DNA from: Mesobaculum littorinae
GTDB lineage: Bacteria; Pseudomonadota; Alphaproteobacteria; Rhodobacterales; Rhodobacteraceae
NCBI RefSeq assembly: GCF_004011175.1
Contig: NZ_RQXX01000006.1
Location: 1-64,000 of the forward strand
Length of the DNA stretch: 64,000 bases
Direction of reading: 5' to 3'
Position numbers and translations under genes: made by a program. The notes under the pieces are model-generated. The model saw only the letters and a program-made list of their open reading frames with translations, ran no database searches and was not told the origin of the DNA. Below are positions 57,332-64,000 of this stretch, piece by piece. Every line of letters starts with the position of its first letter. Positions within the stretch are counted from its first letter, which is position 1.

Positions 57332-58602
57332 CACGCGGCCCCCTTCCATTCGCCGTCGACCGCGGCATTGACGCAGTCGCGGACCGACCCGAACCAGCCC
57401 TGCACCTTGGTGATCGCGGGCAGGTAATGGGCCTGCTTGGCGCTGTCGGTGGCGATCACCCGCACCCCCTTGGGCATCCGACGCGAAATCGACGGGCAGG
57501 TGTCCGACATGACCACCCCGCCCGCGCGTTCGATGACCTCGACATAGCCCGACCGGCGGGCCATCTGGCGGATCGCGTGCGGCGTGTGGACCCAGAGCGC
57601 GGTGTCGGGGTGCACGCGCTTGCCCTCGAGCAGCTCGGCGATCAGCGCCATCTGGTCGAGCGAGTTGTGCGGGCAGCCCAGCATGATGAAATCGACCTTG
57701 CGGTCAGTGGCCGATTGCAGGCGGGCATAGGTCTCGGCCCGCTCCTTGGCGCCATAGGTGAAGGTCTCTTCGGCACGGCCGGGGCCGAACGCCTCTTCGA
57801 CCGTCGCGGCCTCGGGCGTGAGGCCGGGGATGTGGTAAAGCTCGACCCCGCCGGACGACGCCGCGGCCGCACCGAAATGTTTGAGCTTTTCCAGCCGGGC
57901 CGAAGATCCGAGCCCTGTCAGGCAGGGCTTGTTCTCTTCCACCGCGAAGCCGGTGAAATAGCCCAGAAGGCCCCAGTCCATCATGTCCTCGACCTCGATC
58001 TCGACATTGATGCGACGGTCGGCATAGCGGTTTTCGGGCAGGTGATAGCCGAAATAGGGGATGCGGCCCGTCAGCGCCGCGGCGCCGGTGCTTTCCTTGC
58101 CCTCGACATTGGTGCGCGCCCCGATGACCGAATTGCAGTAGATCACCGCCGAGCTTTCCATCCAGGCGCAGTGCTCGCCGCGGACGGGCACGTTGCCGAC
58201 CTGATAGGGCGTGCATGTACACATCTGGTTGATACCGCGGGCCCCCTGGTAGGCTTCGGACTTCTTCTGAAGCTCGGCCATGTCGGGGTCGACGCCCTGC
58301 AGCTGCCAGTTCTCGTTGTCGATGCCGGTGATCAGTTGGCAGGTGGGCACGACGACATGCGGGATCTCGACCGTATCGTCGCTGTCGAGGTTCAGCTCGG
58401 AATAGACCCGGTCGAACCCGTCCTTCGCCATCTCGCGCACACTGGGGGTCGAGGCGTTGAAGGCGCCCGCCACGTTGCGTGTCTCGATCAGATACGGGGC
58501 GTCCAGCGCCTCGCCATAGCGGATCAGCAGGTCCATGGCGCGGGCGACGGCAGGGCCGCCCTCGCCGTCACGCATGGCCTTTTCGGCGTCGGTCAATCGC
58601 AC
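57331..58602 (-). CDS. Aconitase X large (catalytic) subunit
   Basis: A 423-residue catalytic subunit of aconitase X. Fe-S or metal-ligand Cys candidates occur in INQMCTCTPYQVG, FIMLGCPHNSLDQM and VMSDTCPSISRRMP, with VYCNSVIGARTN (here IYCNSVIGARTN) and GIDNENWQLQG as other signatures. GTG start with GGAGGA 5 nt upstream. First gene of an operon with the small subunit and the dioxygenase, under a promoter at 58702-58730. Confidence 0.9.
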   Translation of the reverse strand: MRLTDAEKAMRDGEGGPAVARAMDLLIRYGEALDAPYLIETRNVAGAFNASTPSVREMAKDGFDRVYSELNLDSDDTVEIPHVVVPTCQLITGIDNENWQLQGVDPDMAELQKKSEAYQGARGINQMCTCTPYQVGNVPVRGEHCAWMESSAVIYCNSVIGARTNVEGKESTGAAALTGRIPYFGYHLPENRYADRRINVEIEVEDMMDWGLLGYFTGFAVEENKPCLTGLGSSARLEKLKHFGAAAASSGGVELYHIPGLTPEAATVEEAFGPGRAEETFTYGAKERAETYARLQSATDRKVDFIMLGCPHNSLDQMALIAELLEGKRVHPDTALWVHTPHAIRQMARRSGYVEVIERAGGVVMSDTCPSISRRMPKGVRVIATDSAKQAHYLPAITKVQGWFGSVRDCVNAAVDGEWKGAA

Positions 58603-58694
58603 GATGTCCTCCTCCCTCGGGGTCGCGGGGCGATAGGGCGGGCCCTTCGACCCGGGCCGGGGGTGTCTTCGCCCCCCGGGCTCGCCCCCTGCTC

Positions 58695-58732
58695 TGTATA
58701 CATAACATCGCCGATGCTTGACAAAGTCAAGC
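58695..58732 (-). promoter_or_regulatory. Predicted promoter and operator of the aconitase X operon
   Basis: On the minus strand TTGACT (58725-58730), 17 bp, TGTTAT (58702-58707). The -35 is inside a perfect palindrome GCTTGAC-AAA-GTCAAGC (58716-58732). TGTATACA (58695-58702), a palindrome resembling GntR/FadR-family operators, overlaps the end of the -10 and start site. The control region overlaps the 3' end of the MFS gene. Confidence 0.55.
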
Positions 58733-60316
58733 GGGTTGGCCGGTATCCTCCCGTCGCGACGGCAGGCTCGTGCTCAGGGGAAGCTCGCGCAGCGCCAGCG
58801 AGATCAGGCAGGCCAGCAGCGCCAGCGCCGAGGCCGTCTGGAAGATCGGGTGCAGCGCCTCGGCAAACCCGTGGGTGATGGCCAGGCGCGCGGCCTCGGG
58901 CAGGCTGTTGACCACTGCGGGGCTGAGCGAGCCCAGACCGCCCTGCGCCAGCTCGTCCGGCAGCTGCCCGTCCAGCAGGTCCGCCAGGCGCATCGCGAAG
59001 ATGGCGCCGAAGGCCGCGGTGCCGATCGACCCGCCGATCATCCGGAACATGTTGGCGCTGGCCGTGCCCACGCCCAGCATCGACACCGGCACGGCGTTCT
59101 GGATCGCCGTCACGCCGGTGGACATCACCGGCCCGATGCCGATACCTGCCACGAAAAGATAGATCGCGATCCGCCAGATCGGCGTTTCGGCGGCGATCGT
59201 CGACATCAGCGCCATGCCGGCGGCCAGCACCCCCGTCGACAGGATCGGGAACAGCTTGTAGCGGCCCGTCCGGCTGATCGCCCGGCCCGCAAGCGCCGAG
59301 GTCCCGATCAGCCCCACCATCATCGGCAGCAACATGATGCCCGAGGCCGTGGGGCTGAGCCCCTTCACCGTCTGCATGAAGAGCGGCACGAAGGTGATCG
59401 CCCCGAACATCGCGACGCCCACCATGAAGCCCACGAGGTTCACCACCACGAAGTTGTTGTTGCGGAACAGCGCGAGCGGCATCACCGGCTCGGTCGCATG
59501 CGCCTCGCGCCAGACGAACCCCGCAAGTGCCGCAAGGGCCGCCGCACCGAGACCCAGCACCGTGGGCGACAGCCAGGGCATCGTCGAGCCGCCGATATTG
59601 GCGACGAGCACGGTCGCCGACAGGAACATGGTCATCAGAACCGCGCCGGCATAATCGATCTGCCGTCGAACCCGGGCGCGGGACTTCAACGCGACCCCAA
59701 GCGTGACGAAGGCCACGACAGCGACCGGCACGTTGACGAAGAAGATCGAATGCCAGCCCAGCGTCTGCACCAGAAGCCCGCCGATCAGCGGCCCGATCAC
59801 CGTCGACAGGCCGAAGACCGCGCCCAGCATGCCCTGCACCTTGCCGCGGTCGCGCGGCGGCAGGATGTCCCCCACCACGGCCATCGACACCACGATCAGA
59901 CCGCCCGCGCCCAGGCCCTGAACCGCCCGCCCCGCGACGATCATGCCCATGTTCTGCGCCCCCGCGCAGAGAAGCGACCCGAGGGTAAAGACCACGAGCC
60001 CCGCCTGTATTACGACCTTTCGTCCGAAAAGGTCGCCCAGCTTGCCATAAATCGGCGCGCTGACGGTCGAGGCCAGAAGATACGCCGTGATCAGCCACGT
60101 CATGTGTTCCAGGCCGCCCAGATCGGTTACGATCACCGGCAGCGCGGCCGACACGACCGTCTGGCCCAGCGACGCGCACAGAAGCACGGTCGCGACGGCG
60201 GCGAGGATCAGCCGGACCGGCTGTGCCCCCGCCTCGGTCGCGGCGGACGACAACACGGGTGGGCCGCCGGGCGCGGCAGGATAGGGCGAGGATGCGTGAT
60301 CGGCGACAGAAGACAT
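58727..60316 (-). CDS. DHA2-type MFS efflux transporter
   Basis: A 529-residue membrane transporter with about 14 transmembrane helices of the drug:H+ antiporter-2 family (EmrB-like). Signatures: WLITAYLLASTVSAPIYGKL (motif A region GKLGDLFGRK), VVSMAVVGDILPPRDRGKVQ (motif following TM4) and GPLIGGLLVQTLGWHSIFFV (motif C, antiporter). The frame opens at 60418; ATG 60316 is family-typical but has no strong ribosome site. It diverges from a MarR regulator, which should control it. Confidence 0.92.
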   Translation of the reverse strand: MSSVADHASSPYPAAPGGPPVLSSAATEAGAQPVRLILAAVATVLLCASLGQTVVSAALPVIVTDLGGLEHMTWLITAYLLASTVSAPIYGKLGDLFGRKVVIQAGLVVFTLGSLLCAGAQNMGMIVAGRAVQGLGAGGLIVVSMAVVGDILPPRDRGKVQGMLGAVFGLSTVIGPLIGGLLVQTLGWHSIFFVNVPVAVVAFVTLGVALKSRARVRRQIDYAGAVLMTMFLSATVLVANIGGSTMPWLSPTVLGLGAAALAALAGFVWREAHATEPVMPLALFRNNNFVVVNLVGFMVGVAMFGAITFVPLFMQTVKGLSPTASGIMLLPMMVGLIGTSALAGRAISRTGRYKLFPILSTGVLAAGMALMSTIAAETPIWRIAIYLFVAGIGIGPVMSTGVTAIQNAVPVSMLGVGTASANMFRMIGGSIGTAAFGAIFAMRLADLLDGQLPDELAQGGLGSLSPAVVNSLPEAARLAITHGFAEALHPIFQTASALALLACLISLALRELPLSTSLPSRREDTGQPA

Positions 60317-60404
60317 TGCAGCAAGAAACCCTGAAACTGCCCGAGGCGCCGAGGCGCGCGGGACAGGAAACGATAACGGCGATTGAAGACGGGACGTCGC
60401 CTCA

Positions 60405-60427
60405 ATACATGTGCGCATAACATGTAT
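60405..60427. promoter_or_regulatory. Putative MarR operator
   Basis: A perfect 8-bp inverted repeat ATACATGT-7 nt-ACATGTAT between the divergent MFS and MarR genes. A TTGACA -35 hexamer for the MFS gene (complement at 60429-60434) abuts its edge, so a bound MarR dimer would block MFS transcription. Confidence 0.65.
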
Positions 60428-60501
60428 ATGTCAATGTCACGCATCCGCGAGTCTCAACCATCCTGGGCCAACCACCCTCATCCAGACATCCGGGGACAAT
60501 A

Positions 60502-61101
60502 ATGAGCGACACCAGAAACCGGGCCCTGGCCCATCTTGCCCGGGCCGGGATCGATGCCGACACCGCCGAGGCAGTGTGGGAGATCGATACCATCCTGCTG
60601 TACTGGCGGCGCCGGGTGATGAAACGCGAGATGTCGCAGCGGGCGCTTTCGGCCCTCGGCATCCAGATGGAGCTACCGCAGCTCGATGTCCTGATGGCGC
60701 TGACCGCCCCCGGGGATGATGACGAGGATGAGGTGATGGTCTCGACCGTCGCGCAGCGCCTGGGCGTCGACCCGTCCCGGGCCAGCCGCCTGACGGCCGA
60801 CCTGATCCGATCGGGCCATGCCCGGCGGGCCGTCAGCCAGATCGACGCGCGGCGCTCGATCATCGAAGTGTCGTCCAAGGGCCGCGCGGTGGTCGAGGCG
60901 GTGCGCAGCTTTCGCTACATCCTGCTGGGCGAATACCTGCAGGGATGGTCCGCCGAGGATCTGAACCGCTTCGTGCCGCTGCTCGCCCGGTTCAGTTCGT
61001 GGACCGACACGCTGGACCACGACCGGTCGGCCGCCCTGCAGCGCGACATCGACGCCCTGCGCGCCAGCGTGCGCGAGGCGCTGGACACCCCCGACGCCTG
61101 A
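60502..61101 (+). CDS. MarR-family transcriptional regulator
   Basis: A 199-residue winged-helix regulator. The recognition region is VSTVAQRLGVDPSRASRLTA, the wing RRAVSQIDARRSIIEVSSKG, with a dimerising N-terminal helix (TAEAVWEIDTILLYWRRRVM) and a longer-than-usual C-terminus. It diverges from the DHA2 pump across 185 bp with a matching palindrome, so it is very probably its repressor. Confidence 0.9.
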   Translation: MSDTRNRALAHLARAGIDADTAEAVWEIDTILLYWRRRVMKREMSQRALSALGIQMELPQLDVLMALTAPGDDDEDEVMVSTVAQRLGVDPSRASRLTADLIRSGHARRAVSQIDARRSIIEVSSKGRAVVEAVRSFRYILLGEYLQGWSAEDLNRFVPLLARFSSWTDTLDHDRSAALQRDIDALRASVREALDTPDA

Positions 61102-61110
61102 CCCGGCGCC

Positions 61111-63174
61111 CTAGCGCCGCCCTTCGCGCATCCAGGCACCCAGGCTGAGGCCGGCCGCCAGCACCAAGAACAGCCAAGCCGGCACAAGCGGCGTGACCGT
61201 GACGTCCGAGGTGACATAGGCGTGCCGCGGCGTCACCCCGATCCAGCCACGCCCCGCCGCCGGGCGCCCCTCGCGCACCTGCCGCACCGACGGGACCCCG
61301 TCCTCAAGCCGCACTATCCCGCCGCGCCCGCGCGCCACGACAGGTTCAAGCGCGGCGCCCGAGGCGACGGTCTCCTCGAATTCCCGCGGCGCGGCCGGGC
61401 CCAGCGCGATGACCGCGCTCTGATCGCCCTCGGACAGACGATAAAGCCCGATCTCGGGGCCCGTCACCTCGGCTTGGAACCGGCCCGGCGCAACCTCTTG
61501 CAGGGGCGCGGTGGTGACGTTGCCGTCGGGGCCGGTGATCTCCAGCTCGCCCACCTCGTCGGCCAGGGTGCGCCGGGTGACTGTCATCCGCTGCCCCTCT
61601 GCCGTGGCAGTCAGCGCCTCTTCGTCCAGCTCGGGCTCTTTCATCATCCAGTGGGCCAGGCGGCGCAGCAGTTCCAGCTGTGGCCCGCCGCCCTCGAACC
61701 CGCGCGACCACAGCCACGCCTGGTCCGACCCCAGAAGCGCCACGCGCCCCTCGCCGACCCGGTCGAGCACCAGAAGCGGGCGGTCGCCGACGCCCTGCAT
61801 CACCACCTGCCCCGCCCGCGGATCAAGGTCGATCTGCCGGAACCACCGCCCCCAGCCCGGCGCACCCTCCGCCCCCGGAGGGGCCAGATCCGGCAGGCCC
61901 GCCGTCACCGGGTGGCGTTCGCCTAGCGGCGCCAGTTCGGGCAGGTAGCCGCGTTCGATCACCCGGCCCGTGGGCGCAGCGGGAAGGATCTGGCCCAGCG
62001 GGGTGCGATAGATCGAATCCGCCGAGGCAAAGTCCGGCCCGGCCGCGATCAGCACCGCACCGCCGTCTTCGACATAGCGGCGAATATTGTCGAAATAGAT
62101 CGCGGGCAGGATGCCGCGCCGCTTGTAACGATCAAAGATGATCAGGTCGAATTCGTCGATCTTGTCCAAAAACAGCTCGCGCGTCGGAAAGGCGATCAGG
62201 CTCAGTTCACTGACCGGCACACCGTCCTGCTTTTCCGGCGGCCGCAGGATGGTGAAATGCACGAGGTCGACGCTTGAATCCGACTTCAGCAGGTTGCGCC
62301 ATGTCCGTTCGCCCGGGTGCGGCTCGCCCGACACCAGAAGCACGCTGAGACGGTCGCGCACCCCGTTGATCTGCACGACAGCCGTGTTGTTGCGGTCGGT
62401 CAGTTCGCCCTCGGCGGCGGGTGTGGTGAACTGGATCACGTTGGTGCCGCCATGCGTCAGCGTCAGGGGCAACGTCAGGTCCTCGCCCACGGGGACGCGC
62501 ACCTGCCGCACCGCGCCGCCGTCGACGGCGACGTCAAGCTCGACCAGCCCGTCGCCCGCAGGTGCCTGACCCTGGTCCTCGATCCGCAGGGTCAGCGTCA
62601 CCTCCTCGTCGAGGATGGCGAAGGCAGGGGCGTTCTCGACCACCAGCCGGCGGTCCCAGTCATCCTCGTGCCCCGTCAGCAGCACATGCAGCGGCGCGGG
62701 CAGATCGGGCGCGCGGTCCACATCGTGCAGCCGCCCGTCGGTCAGAAGAACCGCGCCCGCCAGCCGTCCGCGCGGCTCTTCGGCGACGGCCTCCGACAGG
62801 GCGGTCATCAGCAGCGTGCCCTCGTCCCCGGGCGCATCGCCCAGCGAGACGACGCGCAGCTCGGTATTCTCCAGTCCCGCGATCGCGCGCTCCATCTCGT
62901 CGATGGCGCGGGCCGTCTGCACGGCCCTGTCCGACAGCGTCTGGCTGGCGCTTTCATCGACCACCAGGACGACGATGTCGGACAGGGGCGTCTGCGCCTC
63001 GTCCTGCAACGACGGGTTGGCCAGAGCCGCCAGCAGGGCCGCCCCGGCAAGCCCGCGCAGCCACCATCCCGGAAGACGCCGCCACAGCGCCAGGGCCACG
63101 ATCAGCACGACGCCCGCCGCCGACGCCCAGATCGCGGCCCACGGCAGAAGCGGATCGTAGATCACCTGCATCAT
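61111..63174 (-). CDS. Large membrane protein with VWA-like and glutamine-amidotransferase-like domains
   Basis: A 687-residue protein with two N-terminal transmembrane helices (ASAAGVVLIVALALW; WLRGLAGAALLAALANP), a VWA-like segment whose DIVVLVVDESASQTL carries the MIDAS DxSxS, an extracytoplasmic middle part with DRLSVLLVSGEPHPGERTWR, a class I glutamine amidotransferase-like fold (about 300-470) with no clear catalytic Cys, and a C-terminal helix (PAWLFLVLAAGLSLGAWM). Part of the DUF58/MoxR/DUF4159 type clusters. Its stop is 9 bp from the convergent MarR stop. Met1 or Met2 may start. Confidence 0.8.
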   Translation of the reverse strand: MMQVIYDPLLPWAAIWASAAGVVLIVALALWRRLPGWWLRGLAGAALLAALANPSLQDEAQTPLSDIVVLVVDESASQTLSDRAVQTARAIDEMERAIAGLENTELRVVSLGDAPGDEGTLLMTALSEAVAEEPRGRLAGAVLLTDGRLHDVDRAPDLPAPLHVLLTGHEDDWDRRLVVENAPAFAILDEEVTLTLRIEDQGQAPAGDGLVELDVAVDGGAVRQVRVPVGEDLTLPLTLTHGGTNVIQFTTPAAEGELTDRNNTAVVQINGVRDRLSVLLVSGEPHPGERTWRNLLKSDSSVDLVHFTILRPPEKQDGVPVSELSLIAFPTRELFLDKIDEFDLIIFDRYKRRGILPAIYFDNIRRYVEDGGAVLIAAGPDFASADSIYRTPLGQILPAAPTGRVIERGYLPELAPLGERHPVTAGLPDLAPPGAEGAPGWGRWFRQIDLDPRAGQVVMQGVGDRPLLVLDRVGEGRVALLGSDQAWLWSRGFEGGGPQLELLRRLAHWMMKEPELDEEALTATAEGQRMTVTRRTLADEVGELEITGPDGNVTTAPLQEVAPGRFQAEVTGPEIGLYRLSEGDQSAVIALGPAAPREFEETVASGAALEPVVARGRGGIVRLEDGVPSVRQVREGRPAAGRGWIGVTPRHAYVTSDVTVTPLVPAWLFLVLAAGLSLGAWMREGRR

Positions 63175-63189
63175 CGCGCGCTACCCCTG

Positions 63190-63259
63190 CTTCTTCTCTT
63201 TCGAAATACTCCCCGGGGGGCCTGCCGCAAGGCAGGCGGGGGGCAGGCAGCCCCCCTGC
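63190..63259 (-). repeat. Dispersed intergenic repeat with hairpin, copy 2
   Basis: On the minus strand, a GGGGGG/CCCCCC-type hairpin and a CCTGCC/GGCAGG stem are followed by CCCCCCGGGGAGTATTTCGA and AAGAGAAGAAG (63190-63220). It matches copy 1 at 55881-55910 with about three differences and one inserted G. It lies in the gap between the DUF4159 stop and the next start in the same operon. Confidence 0.6.
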
Positions 63260-63286
63260 ACCGGGTGGGGACGTGAGGCGCCCGGC

Positions 63287-64000
63287 TCACTGGCCCAGCC
63301 GGTCGAGCAGCGCCGGCACATGAACCTGGTCGGATTTGTAGTTGCCGGTGAAGACATGCATCATCAGGTTGACGCCGAACCGATACGCGATCTCGCGCTG
63401 GCGCTCGCCGGCAAAGCCGCGGCCGACGGGGAACATCCATGTCCCGCCCTCGTCGCGCGCCCAGGCGGCGGCCCAGTCGTTGCCGCCGATCACGACCGGC
63501 GTCACGTTGTCGTTGAGGTTTCGGAACGGCATCCCCTCGACCTGCCGCGCATCGGCCGGCGCGGCCTCGACCCAGATGTCGCGGCCGGCATAGCGGCCGG
63601 GAAAGTCCTGAAGCAGGTAGAAGGCCCGCGTCAGTACATGGTCCTGCGGGATCGGCTCAAGCGGCGGGATGTCCAGCGGCGCGGCCAGCTCCTGCAACCG
63701 GTCGCCCGCCGGCGTACCGCTGCCGAACCCCGCCACATCGGCGTCGCGCGTGTCGAACAGGATCATCCCCCCGGTCCGCAGGTAGGTGTTGAGCCGCGCA
63801 TAGGCCGCATCCGACGGGATCGGCTGATCCGCCGTCACCGGCCAGTAGAGAAAGGGATAGAAGGCCAGCTCGTCCGTTTCGACATCGACGCCCATGGGCG
63901 CGGCGGGCTCGATCGAGGTTCGTTCGTACAACACGCGCGACAGGCCACGCAGCCCCGCCTGTGCGACGGCGTCGACCTGCGCGTCACCGGTCAGCACATG
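63287..64000 (-). CDS. DUF4159 domain-containing protein, C-terminal part (5' partial)
   Basis: The frame is open through the right window edge, so only 237 C-terminal residues are visible. They contain the DUF4159 pattern: ELAFYPFLYWPVTADQP, LNTYLRTGGMILFDTRDADV, LTRAFYLLQDFPGRYAG, TPVVIGGNDWAAAWA and REIAYRFGVNLMMHVFTGNY. DUF4159 has a Rossmann-like, GATase-like fold of unknown function. It precedes the membrane protein in the same orientation. Confidence 0.85.
   Translation of the reverse strand, partial: HVLTGDAQVDAVAQAGLRGLSRVLYERTSIEPAAPMGVDVETDELAFYPFLYWPVTADQPIPSDAAYARLNTYLRTGGMILFDTRDADVAGFGSGTPAGDRLQELAAPLDIPPLEPIPQDHVLTRAFYLLQDFPGRYAGRDIWVEAAPADARQVEGMPFRNLNDNVTPVVIGGNDWAAAWARDEGGTWMFPVGRGFAGERQREIAYRFGVNLMMHVFTGNYKSDQVHVPALLDRLGQ

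Overview
The window is high-GC alphaproteobacterial DNA, most likely from a member of the Rhodobacteraceae (Rhodobacter, Paracoccus or Roseobacter type). The reasons are a complete polyol operon in the smoEFGK-smoS-mtlK order known from Rhodobacter sphaeroides, a divergent fnrL/hemN pair sharing a perfect FNR box, an ftsE-ftsX-plsC operon, and a lysA gene beside a TIGR02302 membrane protein and tiny lipoproteins. No CRISPR array, rRNA or intact prophage is visible. One tRNA gene, tRNA-Ser(GCU), is present.

Region 1 (1-9094) looks less GC-rich than the rest and is probably accessory. It holds the 3' part of an autotransporter with repeated Ig-like/ASH-type passenger domains, three tandem phage-tail-collar (MdpB-type) paralogues, a GNAT acetyltransferase, a DUF6916 protein, an NIT-domain chemoreceptor and a decayed IS3-family element. 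A 28-nt imperfect direct repeat brackets the chemoreceptor and the IS. Its right copy lies 7 nt from the 3' end of tRNA-Ser, as expected for a tRNA-linked genomic island that has lost its integrase.

Region 2 (9185-21160) carries a BLUF-domain gene lacking the photoactive Tyr, an aldo/keto reductase, a PhoD-like phosphatase, and the mannitol/sorbitol operon: SorC-type regulator, SmoE binding protein, SmoF and SmoG permeases, SmoK ATPase, sorbitol dehydrogenase SmoS and mannitol dehydrogenase MtlK. A second GNAT gene follows.

Region 3 (21416-35651) is mainly core housekeeping: accA, plsC, ftsX, ftsE, a zinc-ribbon membrane protein, TIGR02302, lysA, two coupled lipoproteins, dapB, rbfA, a DUF2233 protein, fnrL and hemN. 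A 705-bp gene-free stretch follows, carrying two perfect DnaA boxes.

Region 4 (36357-48136) has a TolB-like propeller, a MauG/CcpA-type dihaem protein and a CRTAC1-type FG-GAP protein, then the xylose regulon: a ROK repressor divergent from xylF-xylH-xylG-xylB-xylA. Together with region 2 it shows growth on polyols and pentoses by ABC import.

Region 5 (48366-64000) has a single-domain globin, a transglutaminase/DUF2126 protein, a vanadium-haloperoxidase-family protein lacking its vanadate and acid-base residues, a class V aminotransferase, a TauD-type dioxygenase operon with both aconitase X subunits, a DHA2 efflux pump with a divergent MarR regulator, and the end of a cluster with a large VWA/glutamine-amidotransferase-like membrane protein and a DUF4159 protein cut by the window edge.
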